64,000 nucleotides of DNA from Oleiagrimonas soli. GTDB taxonomy: Bacteria; Pseudomonadota; Gammaproteobacteria; Xanthomonadales; Rhodanobacteraceae. Each line of letters begins with the position of its first letter. Position 1 is the stretch's first letter. The notes below the pieces were generated by a model. The model did not search any database and had not been told where the DNA came from. It saw only the letters and a list, made by a program, of their open reading frames with translations. A program made the position numbers and the translations under genes. Where the stretch lies: NCBI RefSeq assembly GCF_000761445.1, contig NZ_KN196470.1:1286823-1350822 (forward strand). The letters are read 5' to 3'. Positions 52,834-64,000 of the stretch are shown piece after piece.

Positions 52834-53727
52834 ATGTTTCGCGCCAGCCTCTTTTTCATCGCCGTTCTCGGAGTCGCCACCGTGCAAGCCGCCGACGCCC
52901 CGTCGTACACCCAGCAGATCGAACACTGGCGCGCGCAGCGCGTGGAGCGCCTGACCGCGCCCTACGGCTGGCTCAGCCTGGTCGGGCTGCCGTGGCTGGA
53001 GCAGGGCCGCAATACCATCGGCAGTGCCAAGGACAACGCCATCGTCATCGCTTCGGCGCCGGCGCATCTGGGCACCGTCGACTGGCGCAAGGACGGCACG
53101 GTGACGATCGAGCTGGCGCCGGACGCGCACGCGACCATCGACGGCAAGCACGTGCGTCGCGCCACGCTGCTCGACGACAGTCACGACGATCCGACCACGG
53201 TGCGCTTCGGCACCACCGAGTTCTACCTGATCGCGCGCAACGGCAAGAAGGGCTTGCGCGTGAAGGACAGCGCGGCGCCCACGCGCACGCATTTCGCCGG
53301 CATCGACCATTTCCCGATCGACCCGTCGCTGCGCATCGTCGCCAAGTGGGTGCCGTACGCCAAGCCGCACACGCTGCAGATGGGCAACGAGATCGGCGCG
53401 GTCGACACCTTTCCGGTGCCGGGCAAGGCCGAGTTCACCTACCAGGGACACGACTACACGCTGTACCCGGTGATCGAAGTGCCCGGCGACAGCCAGTACT
53501 TCCTGGTCTTCGCCGACGCCACCAGCGGCAAGGAAACCTACGGCGCGGCGCGCTTCCTGTACATCGACAAGCCCGAGAACGGCCATGTCGTGATCGACTT
53601 CAACAAGGCCTACAACCCGCCGTGCGCGTTCACGCCGTACGCGACCTGTCCGCTGGCGCCGCCAGAGAATCGGCTCGGCTTCCGCGTTACCGCCGGCGAG
53701 AAGGTCTACAAGGGCGGCGAAGGCTGA
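52834..53727 (+). CDS. DUF1684 protein, exported
   Basis: 297 aa with a signal peptide (1-20, ending VQA). The DUF1684 core is visible: HWRAQRVERLTAPYGWLSLVGLPWLEQG at the N-terminus, YLIARNGKKGLRVKDSAAPTR in the middle, and the C-terminal FNKAYNPPCAFTPYATCPLAPPENRL signature. All beta, of unknown function. TTGAAC (52780-52785) and TATACT (52801-52806) could form a promoter, though the 15-base spacing is short. Confidence 0.9.
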   Translation: MFRASLFFIAVLGVATVQAADAPSYTQQIEHWRAQRVERLTAPYGWLSLVGLPWLEQGRNTIGSAKDNAIVIASAPAHLGTVDWRKDGTVTIELAPDAHATIDGKHVRRATLLDDSHDDPTTVRFGTTEFYLIARNGKKGLRVKDSAAPTRTHFAGIDHFPIDPSLRIVAKWVPYAKPHTLQMGNEIGAVDTFPVPGKAEFTYQGHDYTLYPVIEVPGDSQYFLVFADATSGKETYGAARFLYIDKPENGHVVIDFNKAYNPPCAFTPYATCPLAPPENRLGFRVTAGEKVYKGGEG

Positions 53728-53746
53728 GTCGCCGCGTTCCGCCGCC

Positions 53747-54358
53747 GTGACCACGCACGCCGAGCGCATTCTCGACCTCTACCAGCGCCACGCGGCGGCC
53801 TGGCAAAGCGACCGCCTGCGCACGCGGTTCGACGAACGGGGCTGGATGGATCGCTTTCTGGCGATGGTGCCGGCTTCGGGCGAGGTGCTCGATCTCGGCT
53901 GTGGCTGTGGCGAGCCGGTGGCGGCGTATCTGATCGAGCAGGGCCGGGCCGTGACCGGCGTGGACGGCGCGGCGGCGATGGTCGCGCTGAGCCAGCAGCG
54001 TTTCCCGGACCAGCACTGGGTGCATGCCGACATGCGCGGCCTGGATCTCCGGCGTCGCTTCGATGGCGTGCTGGCGTGGAACAGCTTTTTCCATCTCGCG
54101 CACGAGGATCAGCGCGCCATGTTCGCGGTGTTCGCCCGTCATGCCGCGCCCGGCGCGCCGCTGATGTTCACCAGCGGTACCGAGCACGGTGTGGCGATGG
54201 GAACGTTCCGCGGCGAGCCGCTGTACCATGCCAGCCTGGACACCGAGGCGTATCGCGCGTTGTTGCACGAACACGGCTTCATGGTATTGGACCATTGCCC
54301 CGAGGATACGACGTGCGGCGGGTTGACCATCTGGCTGGCGCAGCGCGCGACGGTCTGA
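53747..54358 (+). CDS. Class I SAM-dependent methyltransferase
   Basis: 203 aa from a GTG at 53747. SAM-binding motif I VLDLGCGCGEPVAAYLIEQG, then VTGVDGAAAMVALSQ, HADMRGLDL and LAWNSFFHLAHEDQRAMFAVF. A ubiE/Tam-like small-molecule methyltransferase; the acceptor is unknown. Starts 19 bases after the DUF1684 stop, so probably co-transcribed. Confidence 0.87.
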   Translation: MTTHAERILDLYQRHAAAWQSDRLRTRFDERGWMDRFLAMVPASGEVLDLGCGCGEPVAAYLIEQGRAVTGVDGAAAMVALSQQRFPDQHWVHADMRGLDLRRRFDGVLAWNSFFHLAHEDQRAMFAVFARHAAPGAPLMFTSGTEHGVAMGTFRGEPLYHASLDTEAYRALLHEHGFMVLDHCPEDTTCGGLTIWLAQRATV

Positions 54359-54370
54359 GCAAGGCAGAGA

Positions 54371-54399
54371 ACCGCGCCACGGCATCGCGGCGCGGGTTT
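54371..54399. terminator. Possible bidirectional terminator
   Basis: ACCGCGCC (54371-54378) pairs with GGCGCGGGT (54389-54397, one G-T pair) across ten bases, followed by TTT. Lies between convergent genes. Confidence 0.4.
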
Positions 54400-54416
54400 G
54401 CAGCGAAGGGTGTGCT

Positions 54417-55199
54417 TCAGCGCCCCTTGAACTGCGGCTTGCGGCGTTCCAGAAACGCGCTGGTGCCTTCGCGCATATCCTCGGTGGCGAAGCACAGCGC
54501 GAAACCCTGGCTTTCGTAGTCCAGACCCTGTTCGATGGCGCACTCGCCGCCACCCAGCACGGCATCGAGAATGCCGGCCGCCGCGCGCGGCGCGGCCACG
54601 GACAGCGCTTCGGCCACGGCCTTCACCGCCGTGTCCAGTTGCTCCGGCTCCACGACTTCGGTCACCACGCCCAGTGCATGGGCGCGGGCGGCGTCGATCT
54701 GCTTGCCGGTCAGACACAGCTCCAGCGCCGCGCCGCGACCGGCCAGGCGCAGCAGACGCTGGGTGCCGCCGAAGCCGGGGATCAGGCCGAGGTTGATTTC
54801 CGGCTGACCGAACTTGGCCTTGTTCGAGGCGATGCGCAGGTGGCAGGCCATCGCCAGCTCCATGCCGCCGCCCAGCGCGTAGCCGGGAATGCGCGCGACG
54901 ACGGGCTTGCCCAGTCGCTCGATCGTCAGCATCAGCGCCTGGCCGATGCGCGAGAACGACAGCGCCTGGGTCGGCGTGTAGGCGTTCATCTCGGCGATGT
55001 CCGCGCCGGCCACGAAGGCCTTGTCGCCAGCGCCGGTCAGCACCACCACGCGCACGGCGTCGTCCTGCGCCGCCTGGCCGAACGCCAGGGTCAGTTCGTT
55101 GAGGGTGTCGAGATTGAGCGCATTGAGTTTGTCCGGACGGTTGACCGTGATGGTGCGCACGGCGCCTTCGTCGTGGGTCAGCAGGTTGCGGTAGGCCAT
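54417..55199 (-). CDS. Enoyl-CoA hydratase
   Basis: 260 aa crotonase. Oxyanion-hole motifs AGADIAEMNAY and GYALGGGMELAMACHLRIAS, with catalytic Glu pair around E116-type (GGGMELAM) and QPEINLGLIPGFGGTQRL. Both Glu residues of true hydratases are present. It hydrates trans-2-enoyl-CoA in fatty-acid or amino-acid breakdown; the exact pathway is not shown by the neighbours. Confidence 0.92.
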   Translation of the reverse strand: MAYRNLLTHDEGAVRTITVNRPDKLNALNLDTLNELTLAFGQAAQDDAVRVVVLTGAGDKAFVAGADIAEMNAYTPTQALSFSRIGQALMLTIERLGKPVVARIPGYALGGGMELAMACHLRIASNKAKFGQPEINLGLIPGFGGTQRLLRLAGRGAALELCLTGKQIDAARAHALGVVTEVVEPEQLDTAVKAVAEALSVAAPRAAAGILDAVLGGGECAIEQGLDYESQGFALCFATEDMREGTSAFLERRKPQFKGR

Positions 55200-55355
55200 G
55201 ATCGGACTCCGGTGAGAAAACGTGCATGGTATCAGCGGGGAACCATCCGCCCGCGATTGCGATCTGAACAAAGGGTCGTTGCCTCGCGCATGCGGGGTGC
55301 GACACGCTTGGCTTACCATGGTGGGCGGACCGGAACGCCCGAGGCGGATGCATCG

Positions 55356-56072
55356 ATGAACCCACGTTTTGCCCTGATCGCACTGCTCGTCATGCCGACG
55401 CTGGCGTGGGCGCAGGGTGGAGGAGGCGCGCAGAAGGCGTCGCCGTCCACGACGCCGGCCGGTATCGACCGGACCAAGGCGTCGTACGCGGTGGGCTATC
55501 AGATCGGCACCCGCGTCGCCCAGGGCAAGAGCACCTTCGACATCGACATGCTGGTGCGTGCGCTGCGCGATGCCTATGCCGGCCGTGCGCCGAAGGTGCC
55601 GGCGGCGCAGATGCGCGAGCAGCTGAACCTGCTCGGCCAGCAGCTGCACGAGCGCGCCGAGGAAGGCTTCCACAAGCTGGCGGTGGCCAACGCCGCCGAA
55701 TCCAGCCGTTTCATGGCGCAGAACCGTTCGCAGGTCGGTGTGGTGACGCTGCCCTCGGGCGTGCAGTACAAGGTGCTGCGCAAGGGCACCGGCGCGCATC
55801 CGACGCTGAAGAGCACCGTGGTCGCCAACTACCGCGGTGCGCTGATCGACGGCATGGAATTCGACAGTTCCTACGCCCACGGTCGTCCGGTGACGTTCCC
55901 GGTCGATCGCATGCTGCCCGGCTGGAAGGACGTGCTGCCGCGCATGCGCGTGGGCGGCAAGTGGAAGGTCTGGATTCCGCCCACGCAGGCCTACGGCGCA
56001 CGCGGCCAACTGCCGCGCATCGGCCCCAACGAAGTGCTGGTGTTCGAGATCGAGCTGCTGGGCGTGAAGTGA
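55356..56072 (+). CDS. FKBP-type peptidyl-prolyl cis-trans isomerase (Mip/FklB-like)
   Basis: 238 aa from ATG 55356 with a signal peptide (1-22, ending WAQ). N-terminal FKBP dimerisation helices (SYAVGYQIGTRVAQGKSTFDIDMLVRALRDA). C-terminal FKBP domain with VQYKVLRKGTGAHP, VVANYRGALIDGMEFDSSY, LPGWKDVLPRMRVGGKWKVWIPP and the ending EVLVFEIELLGV. Periplasmic V-shaped dimer that assists protein folding. Confidence 0.92.
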   Translation: MNPRFALIALLVMPTLAWAQGGGGAQKASPSTTPAGIDRTKASYAVGYQIGTRVAQGKSTFDIDMLVRALRDAYAGRAPKVPAAQMREQLNLLGQQLHERAEEGFHKLAVANAAESSRFMAQNRSQVGVVTLPSGVQYKVLRKGTGAHPTLKSTVVANYRGALIDGMEFDSSYAHGRPVTFPVDRMLPGWKDVLPRMRVGGKWKVWIPPTQAYGARGQLPRIGPNEVLVFEIELLGVK

Positions 56073-56116
56073 CCGCTGCACGCCTGTGCGGCGCGCAACT
56101 GCGCTAGCATATCGGG

Positions 56117-56311
56117 ATGATGCCGCAAGCCCGAAGCCTCGACGAACGCGAACCGCTGACCCCCTGCGTGAAGGTGTGCCGGCTCGACGCGAGCGGCTTC
56201 TGCGTGGGCTGCAAGCGCAGCGTCGAGGAAATCATGCACTGGGGCGCGATGTCGCGCGACGAGCGTCTGCACCTGATGCGCGAGGAGCTGCCGAAGCGTT
56301 GGACGGACTGA
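56117..56311 (+). CDS. DUF1289 small Cys-rich protein
   Basis: 64 aa. C17-x3-C21-x7-C29-x2-C32 ([18 protein letters not shown]) followed by [17 protein letters not shown], the complete DUF1289 signature; probably binds one metal or Fe-S centre. Function unknown. Its stop overlaps the start of the Nudix gene (TGATG), implying coupled translation. Confidence 0.92.
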   Translation: MMPQARSLDEREPLTPCVKVCRLDASGFCVGCKRSVEEIMHWGAMSRDERLHLMREELPKRWTD

Positions 56312-56919
56312 TGCACCCGCGTTCCGATGCATGGCGTCAGGCGCTGCGGCCGTTGAGCGAGCCGCCGGGTCTGCCGGGCTGGAACCACGCCACGATGAGC
56401 GATCTGATCGGCGATGCGCCGCTGACTCCGGCCGCTGTGCTCGTGCCGGTGATCGATGCGGCGCAGCCCAGTGTGGTACTGACGCGGCGCACCGAGCATC
56501 TGGCCCGGCACGCAGGGCAGGTGGCGTTTCCGGGCGGCCGTGTGGATGCCGACGACAGCGACGCCATCGACGCCGCGCTGCGCGAGACCGAGGAGGAAAT
56601 CGGCCTGCCGCGCAGCCACGTGCAACCGGTGGGCTTTCTGGATTGCTTCGAGACCGTCAGCGGCTTCGCCGTCACCCCAGTGGTGGCGCTGGTGTCGCCG
56701 CAGCGTCCGCCGTGGCGGCCCGAGCCGGGCGAGGTGGACGAAGTGTTCGAGGTGCCGCTGGCGTTCCTGCTCGATCCGGCCAACCTGCAGCGCTACACCA
56801 TGCAGTACCGCGGCCAGGCGCGCGAGATGGCGGAGTTCCGCTACGGCCCGCACCGCATCTGGGGCGCCACGGCCGCGATGTTGACCAACCTGCTTGTCCG
56901 GATGGGAGTGTTGCCATGA
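56311..56919 (+). CDS. CoA pyrophosphatase-like Nudix hydrolase (NudL)
   Basis: 202 aa. Nudix box GGRVDADDSDAIDAALRETEEEIGL, with the preceding LTRRTEHLARHAGQVAFPGG that marks the UPF0035/NudL coenzyme A group. It splits CoA into 4'-phosphopantetheine and ADP. Overlaps DUF1289 upstream and the sulfurtransferase gene downstream (ATGA at 56916). Confidence 0.92.
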   Translation: MHPRSDAWRQALRPLSEPPGLPGWNHATMSDLIGDAPLTPAAVLVPVIDAAQPSVVLTRRTEHLARHAGQVAFPGGRVDADDSDAIDAALRETEEEIGLPRSHVQPVGFLDCFETVSGFAVTPVVALVSPQRPPWRPEPGEVDEVFEVPLAFLLDPANLQRYTMQYRGQAREMAEFRYGPHRIWGATAAMLTNLLVRMGVLP

Positions 56920-57764
56920 GTCGTCCATTGATCGCCGCGCATGAACTGATGGCGCGCAACGCCGACGAGGTGCTGATTGTCGATTGCCGCTTCGATCTGG
57001 CCGACCCGCAACAGGGACGGCGCGCCTATCTTGCCGGTCATCTCCCGGGTGCAGTCTACGCCAGCCTCGACGAAGACCTTTCCGATCTGGACAAGATTCC
57101 GCAGGGGCTGGGCCGTCATCCGTTGCCCGAGCCGGATGCCTTCGCGCGCACATTGGAGCGCTGGGGCTGGAGGCCCGAGTTGACGGTGGTCGCCTACGAC
57201 ACCGTTGGCGGCGCGATGGCCGCGCGGCTGTGGTGGATGATGCGCAGCCTCGGTGCGAAGGCCGCGGTGCTGGACGGCGGCTTGAACGCCTGGCGCGAGG
57301 CGGGCGGTACCCTGCAGACAGGCGCGGTCGAGCGCGCGCCGAGCACGGTCGAGGCGCGCCTCGATCCGCAGGCGGCGATGGATTCGGCGGCGCTGCAACA
57401 GGCGCTGGCCGACGGTGCGGTAACGCTGGTCGACGCGCGCGCCGCGCCGCGTTTTCGCGGCGAAGTCGAGCCGCTCGATCGCGTTGGCGGTCACGTGCCC
57501 GGCGCGGTCAATCGTCCGTTTGCCGACAATCTCGGCGCCAACGGCCGGTTTCGCGCACCCGAGGATCTGCGCGCGGACTTCGAGCGGCTGCTGGCCGGAC
57601 GTCCCCCGGAGCATAGCGTGCACATGTGCGGTTCCGGCGTCACCGCCTGCCACAACCTGCTGGCGATGGCGCATGCGGGGCTGCCCGGCGCGCGTCTGTA
57701 CGCGCCTTCCTGGAGCGGCTGGATCAGCGACCCTGAGCGGCCGGTGGCGAAGGGCGAAGCCTGA
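56916..57764 (+). CDS. 3-mercaptopyruvate/thiosulfate sulfurtransferase (SseA-like)
   Basis: 282 aa, two rhodanese domains. The N-terminal one (LIVDCRFDLADPQQGRRAYLAGHLPGAVY) is catalytically silent. The C-terminal one (VTLVDARAAPRFRGEVEPLD, GHVPGAVNRPF) has the active loop HMCGSGVTACHN. CGSGVTA is the mercaptopyruvate-type loop. It moves sulfane sulfur to thiols or cyanide. Coupled to the Nudix gene by a four-base overlap. Confidence 0.92.
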   Translation: MSRPLIAAHELMARNADEVLIVDCRFDLADPQQGRRAYLAGHLPGAVYASLDEDLSDLDKIPQGLGRHPLPEPDAFARTLERWGWRPELTVVAYDTVGGAMAARLWWMMRSLGAKAAVLDGGLNAWREAGGTLQTGAVERAPSTVEARLDPQAAMDSAALQQALADGAVTLVDARAAPRFRGEVEPLDRVGGHVPGAVNRPFADNLGANGRFRAPEDLRADFERLLAGRPPEHSVHMCGSGVTACHNLLAMAHAGLPGARLYAPSWSGWISDPERPVAKGEA

Positions 57765-57804
57765 GGCTGTCGCCGCGCGCGATGCCTTGCGTGCGGCGAG
57801 CCTT

Positions 57805-57830
57805 GCGCCGCCGCGAATCCGCGGCGGCGC
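57805..57830. terminator. GC hairpin between convergent genes
   Basis: GCGCCGCCGCG (57805-57815), four-base loop AATC, CGCGGCGGCGC (57820-57830): 11 perfect pairs. No T run on either side, so its strength as a terminator is uncertain. Confidence 0.5.
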
Positions 57831-57836
57831 AGAACA

Positions 57837-58592
57837 TCATTTCTTGCTCTTGAGTTGTGCGACCAGCGCCTTCAGCACGCTTTGCGTCTCGTCGCTGAAC
57901 CAGCCGTCGAGGAAGTCCTCGACCGGCAGGGCATCGAGGTCGGCGAAGGCGGCCGCCAGATCCGCACGCGCAATGGCGCGGGTGTTGCGCATGGCTTGCT
58001 GCGGCAATGCCAGCAGTGCATGTATCCAATGTTGTGCGCGCACCACCACTTCCTCGACCGGCGCCAGTTCGTCGACGAAGCCGCAGGCCAGGGCTTCCTC
58101 GGAGGTCAGCATGTTGCCGGCCACCAGCAGGCGCTCGGCGCGGTAGGCGCCGACCACGCGACGCAGCGCCAGTTGGATGCAGTCAGGCACGGTCAGGCCG
58201 ACCTGCACCTCGTTGAGACCGATGCGGAACGGACCGCGCGCCATCACGCGGTAGTCGCAGAACAGCGCCAGCACGGCGCCGCCGGCGGGACTGTGGCCGG
58301 AGACGGCGGCGACGGATGGAATCGGCAGCCGCGCCAGTGTGCCGCACAGGGCGAAGAATTCGCGCCAGAAGGCGCGCATGCCGTTGCGGTCCAGAGTCAG
58401 CAGGGTCGGTACGTCCAGTCCGGCCGAGAACATGCCCTGACTGCCGGTCAGCAGCAGGCCGCGCGCGCCGCCGGACACGGCTTCCTCGATGCCGTGGCGC
58501 AGGCGCGTGATCAGTGCCGGATCCAGCGCGTTGACCGGCGGACGGTGGAGGCGGAGTTCGGCGACGCCTTCGCGGGTGGTGATGTCGAGCAT
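57837..58592 (-). CDS. Enoyl-CoA hydratase/isomerase family protein
   Basis: 251 aa from ATG 58592. Crotonase fold: MFSAGLDVPTLL and SGHSPAGGAVLALFCDYRVMA form the oxyanion hole. The Glu that hydratases carry in the second motif is replaced by Val/Leu (GGAVLAL), so hydratase chemistry is unlikely; NEVQVGLTVPDCI and DPxxxA-like parts fit a delta3,delta2-enoyl-CoA isomerase or thioesterase-type member. Substrate unknown. Confidence 0.85.
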   Translation of the reverse strand: MLDITTREGVAELRLHRPPVNALDPALITRLRHGIEEAVSGGARGLLLTGSQGMFSAGLDVPTLLTLDRNGMRAFWREFFALCGTLARLPIPSVAAVSGHSPAGGAVLALFCDYRVMARGPFRIGLNEVQVGLTVPDCIQLALRRVVGAYRAERLLVAGNMLTSEEALACGFVDELAPVEEVVVRAQHWIHALLALPQQAMRNTRAIARADLAAAFADLDALPVEDFLDGWFSDETQSVLKALVAQLKSKK

Positions 58593-58623
58593 GGGATTCT
58601 CCAGCTGCGGTCGAACGGGGGGA

Positions 58624-60069
58624 TCAATCCTCCGCCGAGGTCCATTGGTAGCGCACGGCATAGTCCAGCGTCGCGGTGCCGTGGGCCGGCACGTCGACGT
58701 GGAATTCCAGCGTGTCCGGCGTCTGCCGCGCAGGCTGTTCGCTGGACGAGGTCAGCGTCCACTGCGTCCAGCGCGTGGGATGTTCGATCACGCTGACCGT
58801 GCGCGCGTTGTCGCCGGTGTTGGTCAGGGTGATGCGGAAACCTTCGTCGATGCGGCGTTCGGCCTTGTCGTAGTTGAAGCTGGTGCGCTCGCGTTGTGCG
58901 CGCAGATCGAACGCCGAGCCCAGCGTCAGACGCACCTGCGCATGCTCGGGCGTGTCGGCCACGCTGCCTTCGCCGATGAATTCCAGCGCGCCGTCCTTGT
59001 CCGCGGTCAGCACGCGCATGTGGCCCTCGGGCAGGGTGTCGGGCGCCTGGAACTGCAGCACGCTGGCGATGGCTCCCTGGGTGGCATTGGCGTCCATCGA
59101 GGCGTTGGTCATGGGGCGTGAGGGCGTCCAGGCGTTGCCGTTCTCGAACGTCCAGGTGCGCTGGCAGTCGAGCATGCGCGGCGCGTACAGCGGCGTCAGG
59201 GTGACGCTGTTGTCGGGCAGGTCGACGCTACCGGGCAGGGCGAACGTGCGATAGGCGTCCAGCGTGCCCTGCTGCGGCATCGGCGCGGCCTCGCTCTTGG
59301 CGCGGAAGCTCATCATCGCCGGGCGCGGGCCGCCGTTGTTGCCGCCGATGTTCGGCTGGCCGGCGACCAGCTTGATGTCGGCGTCATTCCAGTCGCGGCC
59401 GCTGCGGTTGGCGATGCTGGCCTGCGCGCGCAGACGCATGCGGCAACTGTTGCCGGGTTGCAGGGTGGCGGTGTAGGCGGCGCGCCAGCCGAGACCGTGG
59501 GTCGGGTAGGTCAGCACCGCGTTGCTGTGGCCGTCGTTGTCGGCCTGCACATGCACGATCAGGCGCGAGCCGCCGCCGATCTCGCCGTTGAGCAACTTGA
59601 CCGCGCTGTACTGCTGCACCACGGTCGGGCCGAACACGTCGCCGCCGATGACCAGGCTGCCGTCGTGGCCGACGCTTTCCAGCTGCCCTTGCACCAGGGT
59701 CTGGCCGTTGTCGCCGATGACGCTGACCTGCTTGCCGATCTGGCCGATCAGCGCGCCGTTGTGGCCCTGCGACAGCAGCAGGCGCTGCGACAGGACTTTC
59801 ACGTGGTCCGAGCCGAAGCTCAGCGTGACCGCTTCCGGTTCGAGGTAACTGGGCAGGTTGCCGATGGTCAGGTCCTGCGCACCCTTGGCGTAGCCCAGGT
59901 TGCGCTGCTCGCGGATCACCGCATAGCCGCTGTCGATCGACTGCGCGCCGGACTGGAACAGGCTGTTGTCGTTGCTGCGGTAGAGTGTCAGGTCCGGGCC
60001 GTCGGTAGCCAGTGCGACCGGGGTGACGAGAACGCCGGCCAGAGCCAGCGAGAGCAGAACGCGTTGCAT
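58624..60069 (-). CDS. DUF4139 protein, exported
   Basis: 481 aa with a signal peptide (1-21, ending ALA). All-beta text with the DUF4139 core: VLTYPTHGLGWRAAYTATLQPG, ASIANRSGRDWNDADIKLVAGQPN, FTLPGSVDLPDNSVTLTPLY-like strand, and FNYDKAERRIDEGFRITLTN. Related to mucoidy-inhibitor A-like proteins, but without their N-terminal coiled coil. Periplasmic, function unknown. Confidence 0.87.
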   Translation of the reverse strand: MQRVLLSLALAGVLVTPVALATDGPDLTLYRSNDNSLFQSGAQSIDSGYAVIREQRNLGYAKGAQDLTIGNLPSYLEPEAVTLSFGSDHVKVLSQRLLLSQGHNGALIGQIGKQVSVIGDNGQTLVQGQLESVGHDGSLVIGGDVFGPTVVQQYSAVKLLNGEIGGGSRLIVHVQADNDGHSNAVLTYPTHGLGWRAAYTATLQPGNSCRMRLRAQASIANRSGRDWNDADIKLVAGQPNIGGNNGGPRPAMMSFRAKSEAAPMPQQGTLDAYRTFALPGSVDLPDNSVTLTPLYAPRMLDCQRTWTFENGNAWTPSRPMTNASMDANATQGAIASVLQFQAPDTLPEGHMRVLTADKDGALEFIGEGSVADTPEHAQVRLTLGSAFDLRAQRERTSFNYDKAERRIDEGFRITLTNTGDNARTVSVIEHPTRWTQWTLTSSSEQPARQTPDTLEFHVDVPAHGTATLDYAVRYQWTSAED

Positions 60070-60142
60070 GGTGGCGACCTCCGAGATGGACCGGCGCCCA
60101 TCATAGCGGGCCGGACTGAATCGGGGGTGTGCCGTGCGCCAC

Positions 60143-60865
60143 TCAGCAGCTGCTGGAGGCGGCGCTGCAGGCCGATGCGGTGGCCGCGGACGTCGCCGCC
60201 GTGATCGCCACCATCGCCGCCGCGGCGGTGGCGGCCTGCACCGCCTGCTGGGTGGCGGCGCCGACGCTGTCGGCCAGGGGCAGGTCGTCGAGCGTCTTCA
60301 GCTGTTTCTTTGCACGTGCGCGTTGATCGCGCGGATACAGTGCGTCGATCAGACGACAGCTTTCGGCCAGGCGGGCCAGCATGTGCGTGCGCGGATCGGC
60401 GGCGTTGCCGTGCAGCAGCACGGCGTCGAGGCGCTGGCGGATGTCGTGCTCGGCATGACCGTCGCGTTCCGGGTAGCGCGTGAGCCGGAACACCCACAGC
60501 ACGCGCGATTCGTGTTTTTCCAACGTGCCGCGCGCCACCAGTCCGTCGATCAGGCGCTGACGCAGGTGCGGCAGCGCGCGACGCAAATGCTGCATCCAGT
60601 AGCTGAGGGACTTGCCGGGCTTGTCGTGCAGCGCCTGCGCCGTTTCCCGCAGCAGCGGCGGAAGCTCCTGCGGAACACGGTCGACGGTGATGCGCTTGCC
60701 GTCCAGCGCCAGCGCGCCGTGCAGCGTCAGCTCCATCAGCAGGGCGCCGGTGAGGCCGAAGTCGATGGCGATCTGCGCCTGCGGCAGCACGCGGCCGCGT
60801 TCGTCGTCGAGCGCCAGGAGCAGCAGCTCCTCGGCCAGCAGCAGATCGGCGGTATCGGTCTTCAT
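60143..60865 (-). CDS. GPP34 (Golgi phosphoprotein 3-like) family protein
   Basis: 240 aa from ATG 60865. GPP34 domain: TADLLLAEELLLLALDDERG, IDFGLTGALLMELTLHGALALDGKRI, then LIDGLVARGTLEK and VFRLTRYPERDGHAE. In eukaryotes GOLPH3 binds PI4P; the bacterial proteins have no assigned role, though actinobacterial ones are common. The last ~35 residues (from ~205) are a hydrophobic Ala/Thr/Ser tail ending CSAASSSC, which could associate with the membrane. Confidence 0.87.
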   Translation of the reverse strand: MKTDTADLLLAEELLLLALDDERGRVLPQAQIAIDFGLTGALLMELTLHGALALDGKRITVDRVPQELPPLLRETAQALHDKPGKSLSYWMQHLRRALPHLRQRLIDGLVARGTLEKHESRVLWVFRLTRYPERDGHAEHDIRQRLDAVLLHGNAADPRTHMLARLAESCRLIDALYPRDQRARAKKQLKTLDDLPLADSVGAATQQAVQAATAAAAMVAITAATSAATASACSAASSSC

Positions 60866-60878
60866 GGCGAAACCGGAT

Positions 60879-61291
60879 TCAGCGAGCGTTGTCGACAGCT
60901 TCGCGAATCGCCGCGGGCAGCGCAACCGAGGTGCCCTTGGCGGGATCGATCCACACCAGGGTCACGCGGCCGTCGCAGTACAGGCGGCCGTCCTTGCCGT
61001 CGACGATGCGATGGCCCAGCGTCATCGAACTGTTGCCCAGGCGCTCGCAGAACAGCTGCACCTCGACCTGCGCCGGCCAGTGGATCGGCGCGCGGTAGTT
61101 GAGCTCGCTGGCGGCCATCACCGGTTTCGCGTGCGCGTCCATCCAGTCGTCGGGCAGATGCTGCAGCCAGTCCAGGCGCGCCTGTTCCAGGTAGGTCAGG
61201 TACATCGCGTTGTTGACGTGGTTGAAGGCGTCCAGGTCGCGCCAGCGCACCTCGATGGGTGCGGTGAACAGCGGGGCGGGCGTGGCGTCGG

Positions 61292-61295
<4 letters not shown>
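60879..61295 (-). CDS. Acyl-CoA thioesterase (hot-dog fold, 4HBT type)
   Basis: 138 aa. [28 protein letters not shown] carries the catalytic Asp of the 4-hydroxybenzoyl-CoA thioesterase/YbgC group. SMTLGHRI and [10 protein letters not shown] complete the fold. Hydrolyses acyl-CoA; substrate not evident. ATG 61295 overlaps the uvrA stop (ATGA). Confidence 0.9.

Positions 61296-64000
<2,705 letters not shown>

Overview
The window is high-GC bacterial chromosome, densely coded, most likely from a gammaproteobacterium of the Xanthomonadales/Lysobacterales. The assignment rests on conserved gene orders (folC-SPOR-cvpA-purF, nnr-tsaE-amiC-mutL with queG divergent, dapA-bamC, pcnB-folK-panBCD, phoBR-ppk-ppx), an NAD-type isocitrate dehydrogenase, a PIN-PhoH protein, and REP-like repeats built on GTCATTCCCGC. 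No rRNA, prophage, IS transposase or CRISPR array was seen. There is one tRNA, tRNA-Glu(CTC).

Layout. 1-6.6 kb is a metal-handling block: the CopB C-terminus, a cytochrome c, a His-rich CDF exporter, an anion permease, CsbD, and an overlapping merR-copper ATPase pair behind a MerR-type promoter. 6.6-9.4 kb is a lower-GC accessory segment on the minus strand with three genes separated by integron attC-like sites. 9.4-15.6 kb is core: a deaminase, then folC, a SPOR protein, cvpA, purF and a ferritin-like protein. 15.6-17.0 kb is a second, plus-strand cassette-like segment. It starts with the same kind of ~200 bp head as the first one: two blocks of similarity, a promoter-like pair with identical hexamers, and a GTTRNGY-type core. 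An HNH gene between imperfect inverted repeats follows (17.1-17.9 kb). 18-28.3 kb, all minus strand, holds a YdeI-like protein, YaiI, lpxH, a cyclophilin, ppx, ppk, phoR, phoB and a BepA-like protease. 28.5-30.3 kb has a glutaredoxin, an AhpD-like protein and NAD-IDH, ending at a strong terminator. 30.4-34.6 kb is accessory: an ArsR/SRPBCC pair, a TetR/SDR divergent pair with recognisable operators, and a prohibitin-like protein. 34.7-41.4 kb holds an LpxO-like hydroxylase operon, PIN-PhoH, Bcp, GcvR, dapA-bamC and fdxA. 41.5-64 kb holds the tRNA, pcnB-folK-panBCD, queG, nnr-tsaE-amiC-mutL and further housekeeping or metabolic genes, ending inside uvrA.

The most interesting material is the pair of integrase-less integron-like arrays (8988-9185 with 6666-8928, and 15627-16958). 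They carry similar recombination/promoter heads at two sites 6.4 kb apart in opposite orientation. One cassette encodes a DUF4365 protein with a PD-(D/E)xK-like nuclease signature. Two regulator genes (merR at 3605, arsR at 31242) are predicted to be transcribed as leaderless mRNAs, with the operator lying directly on the promoter or start codon.
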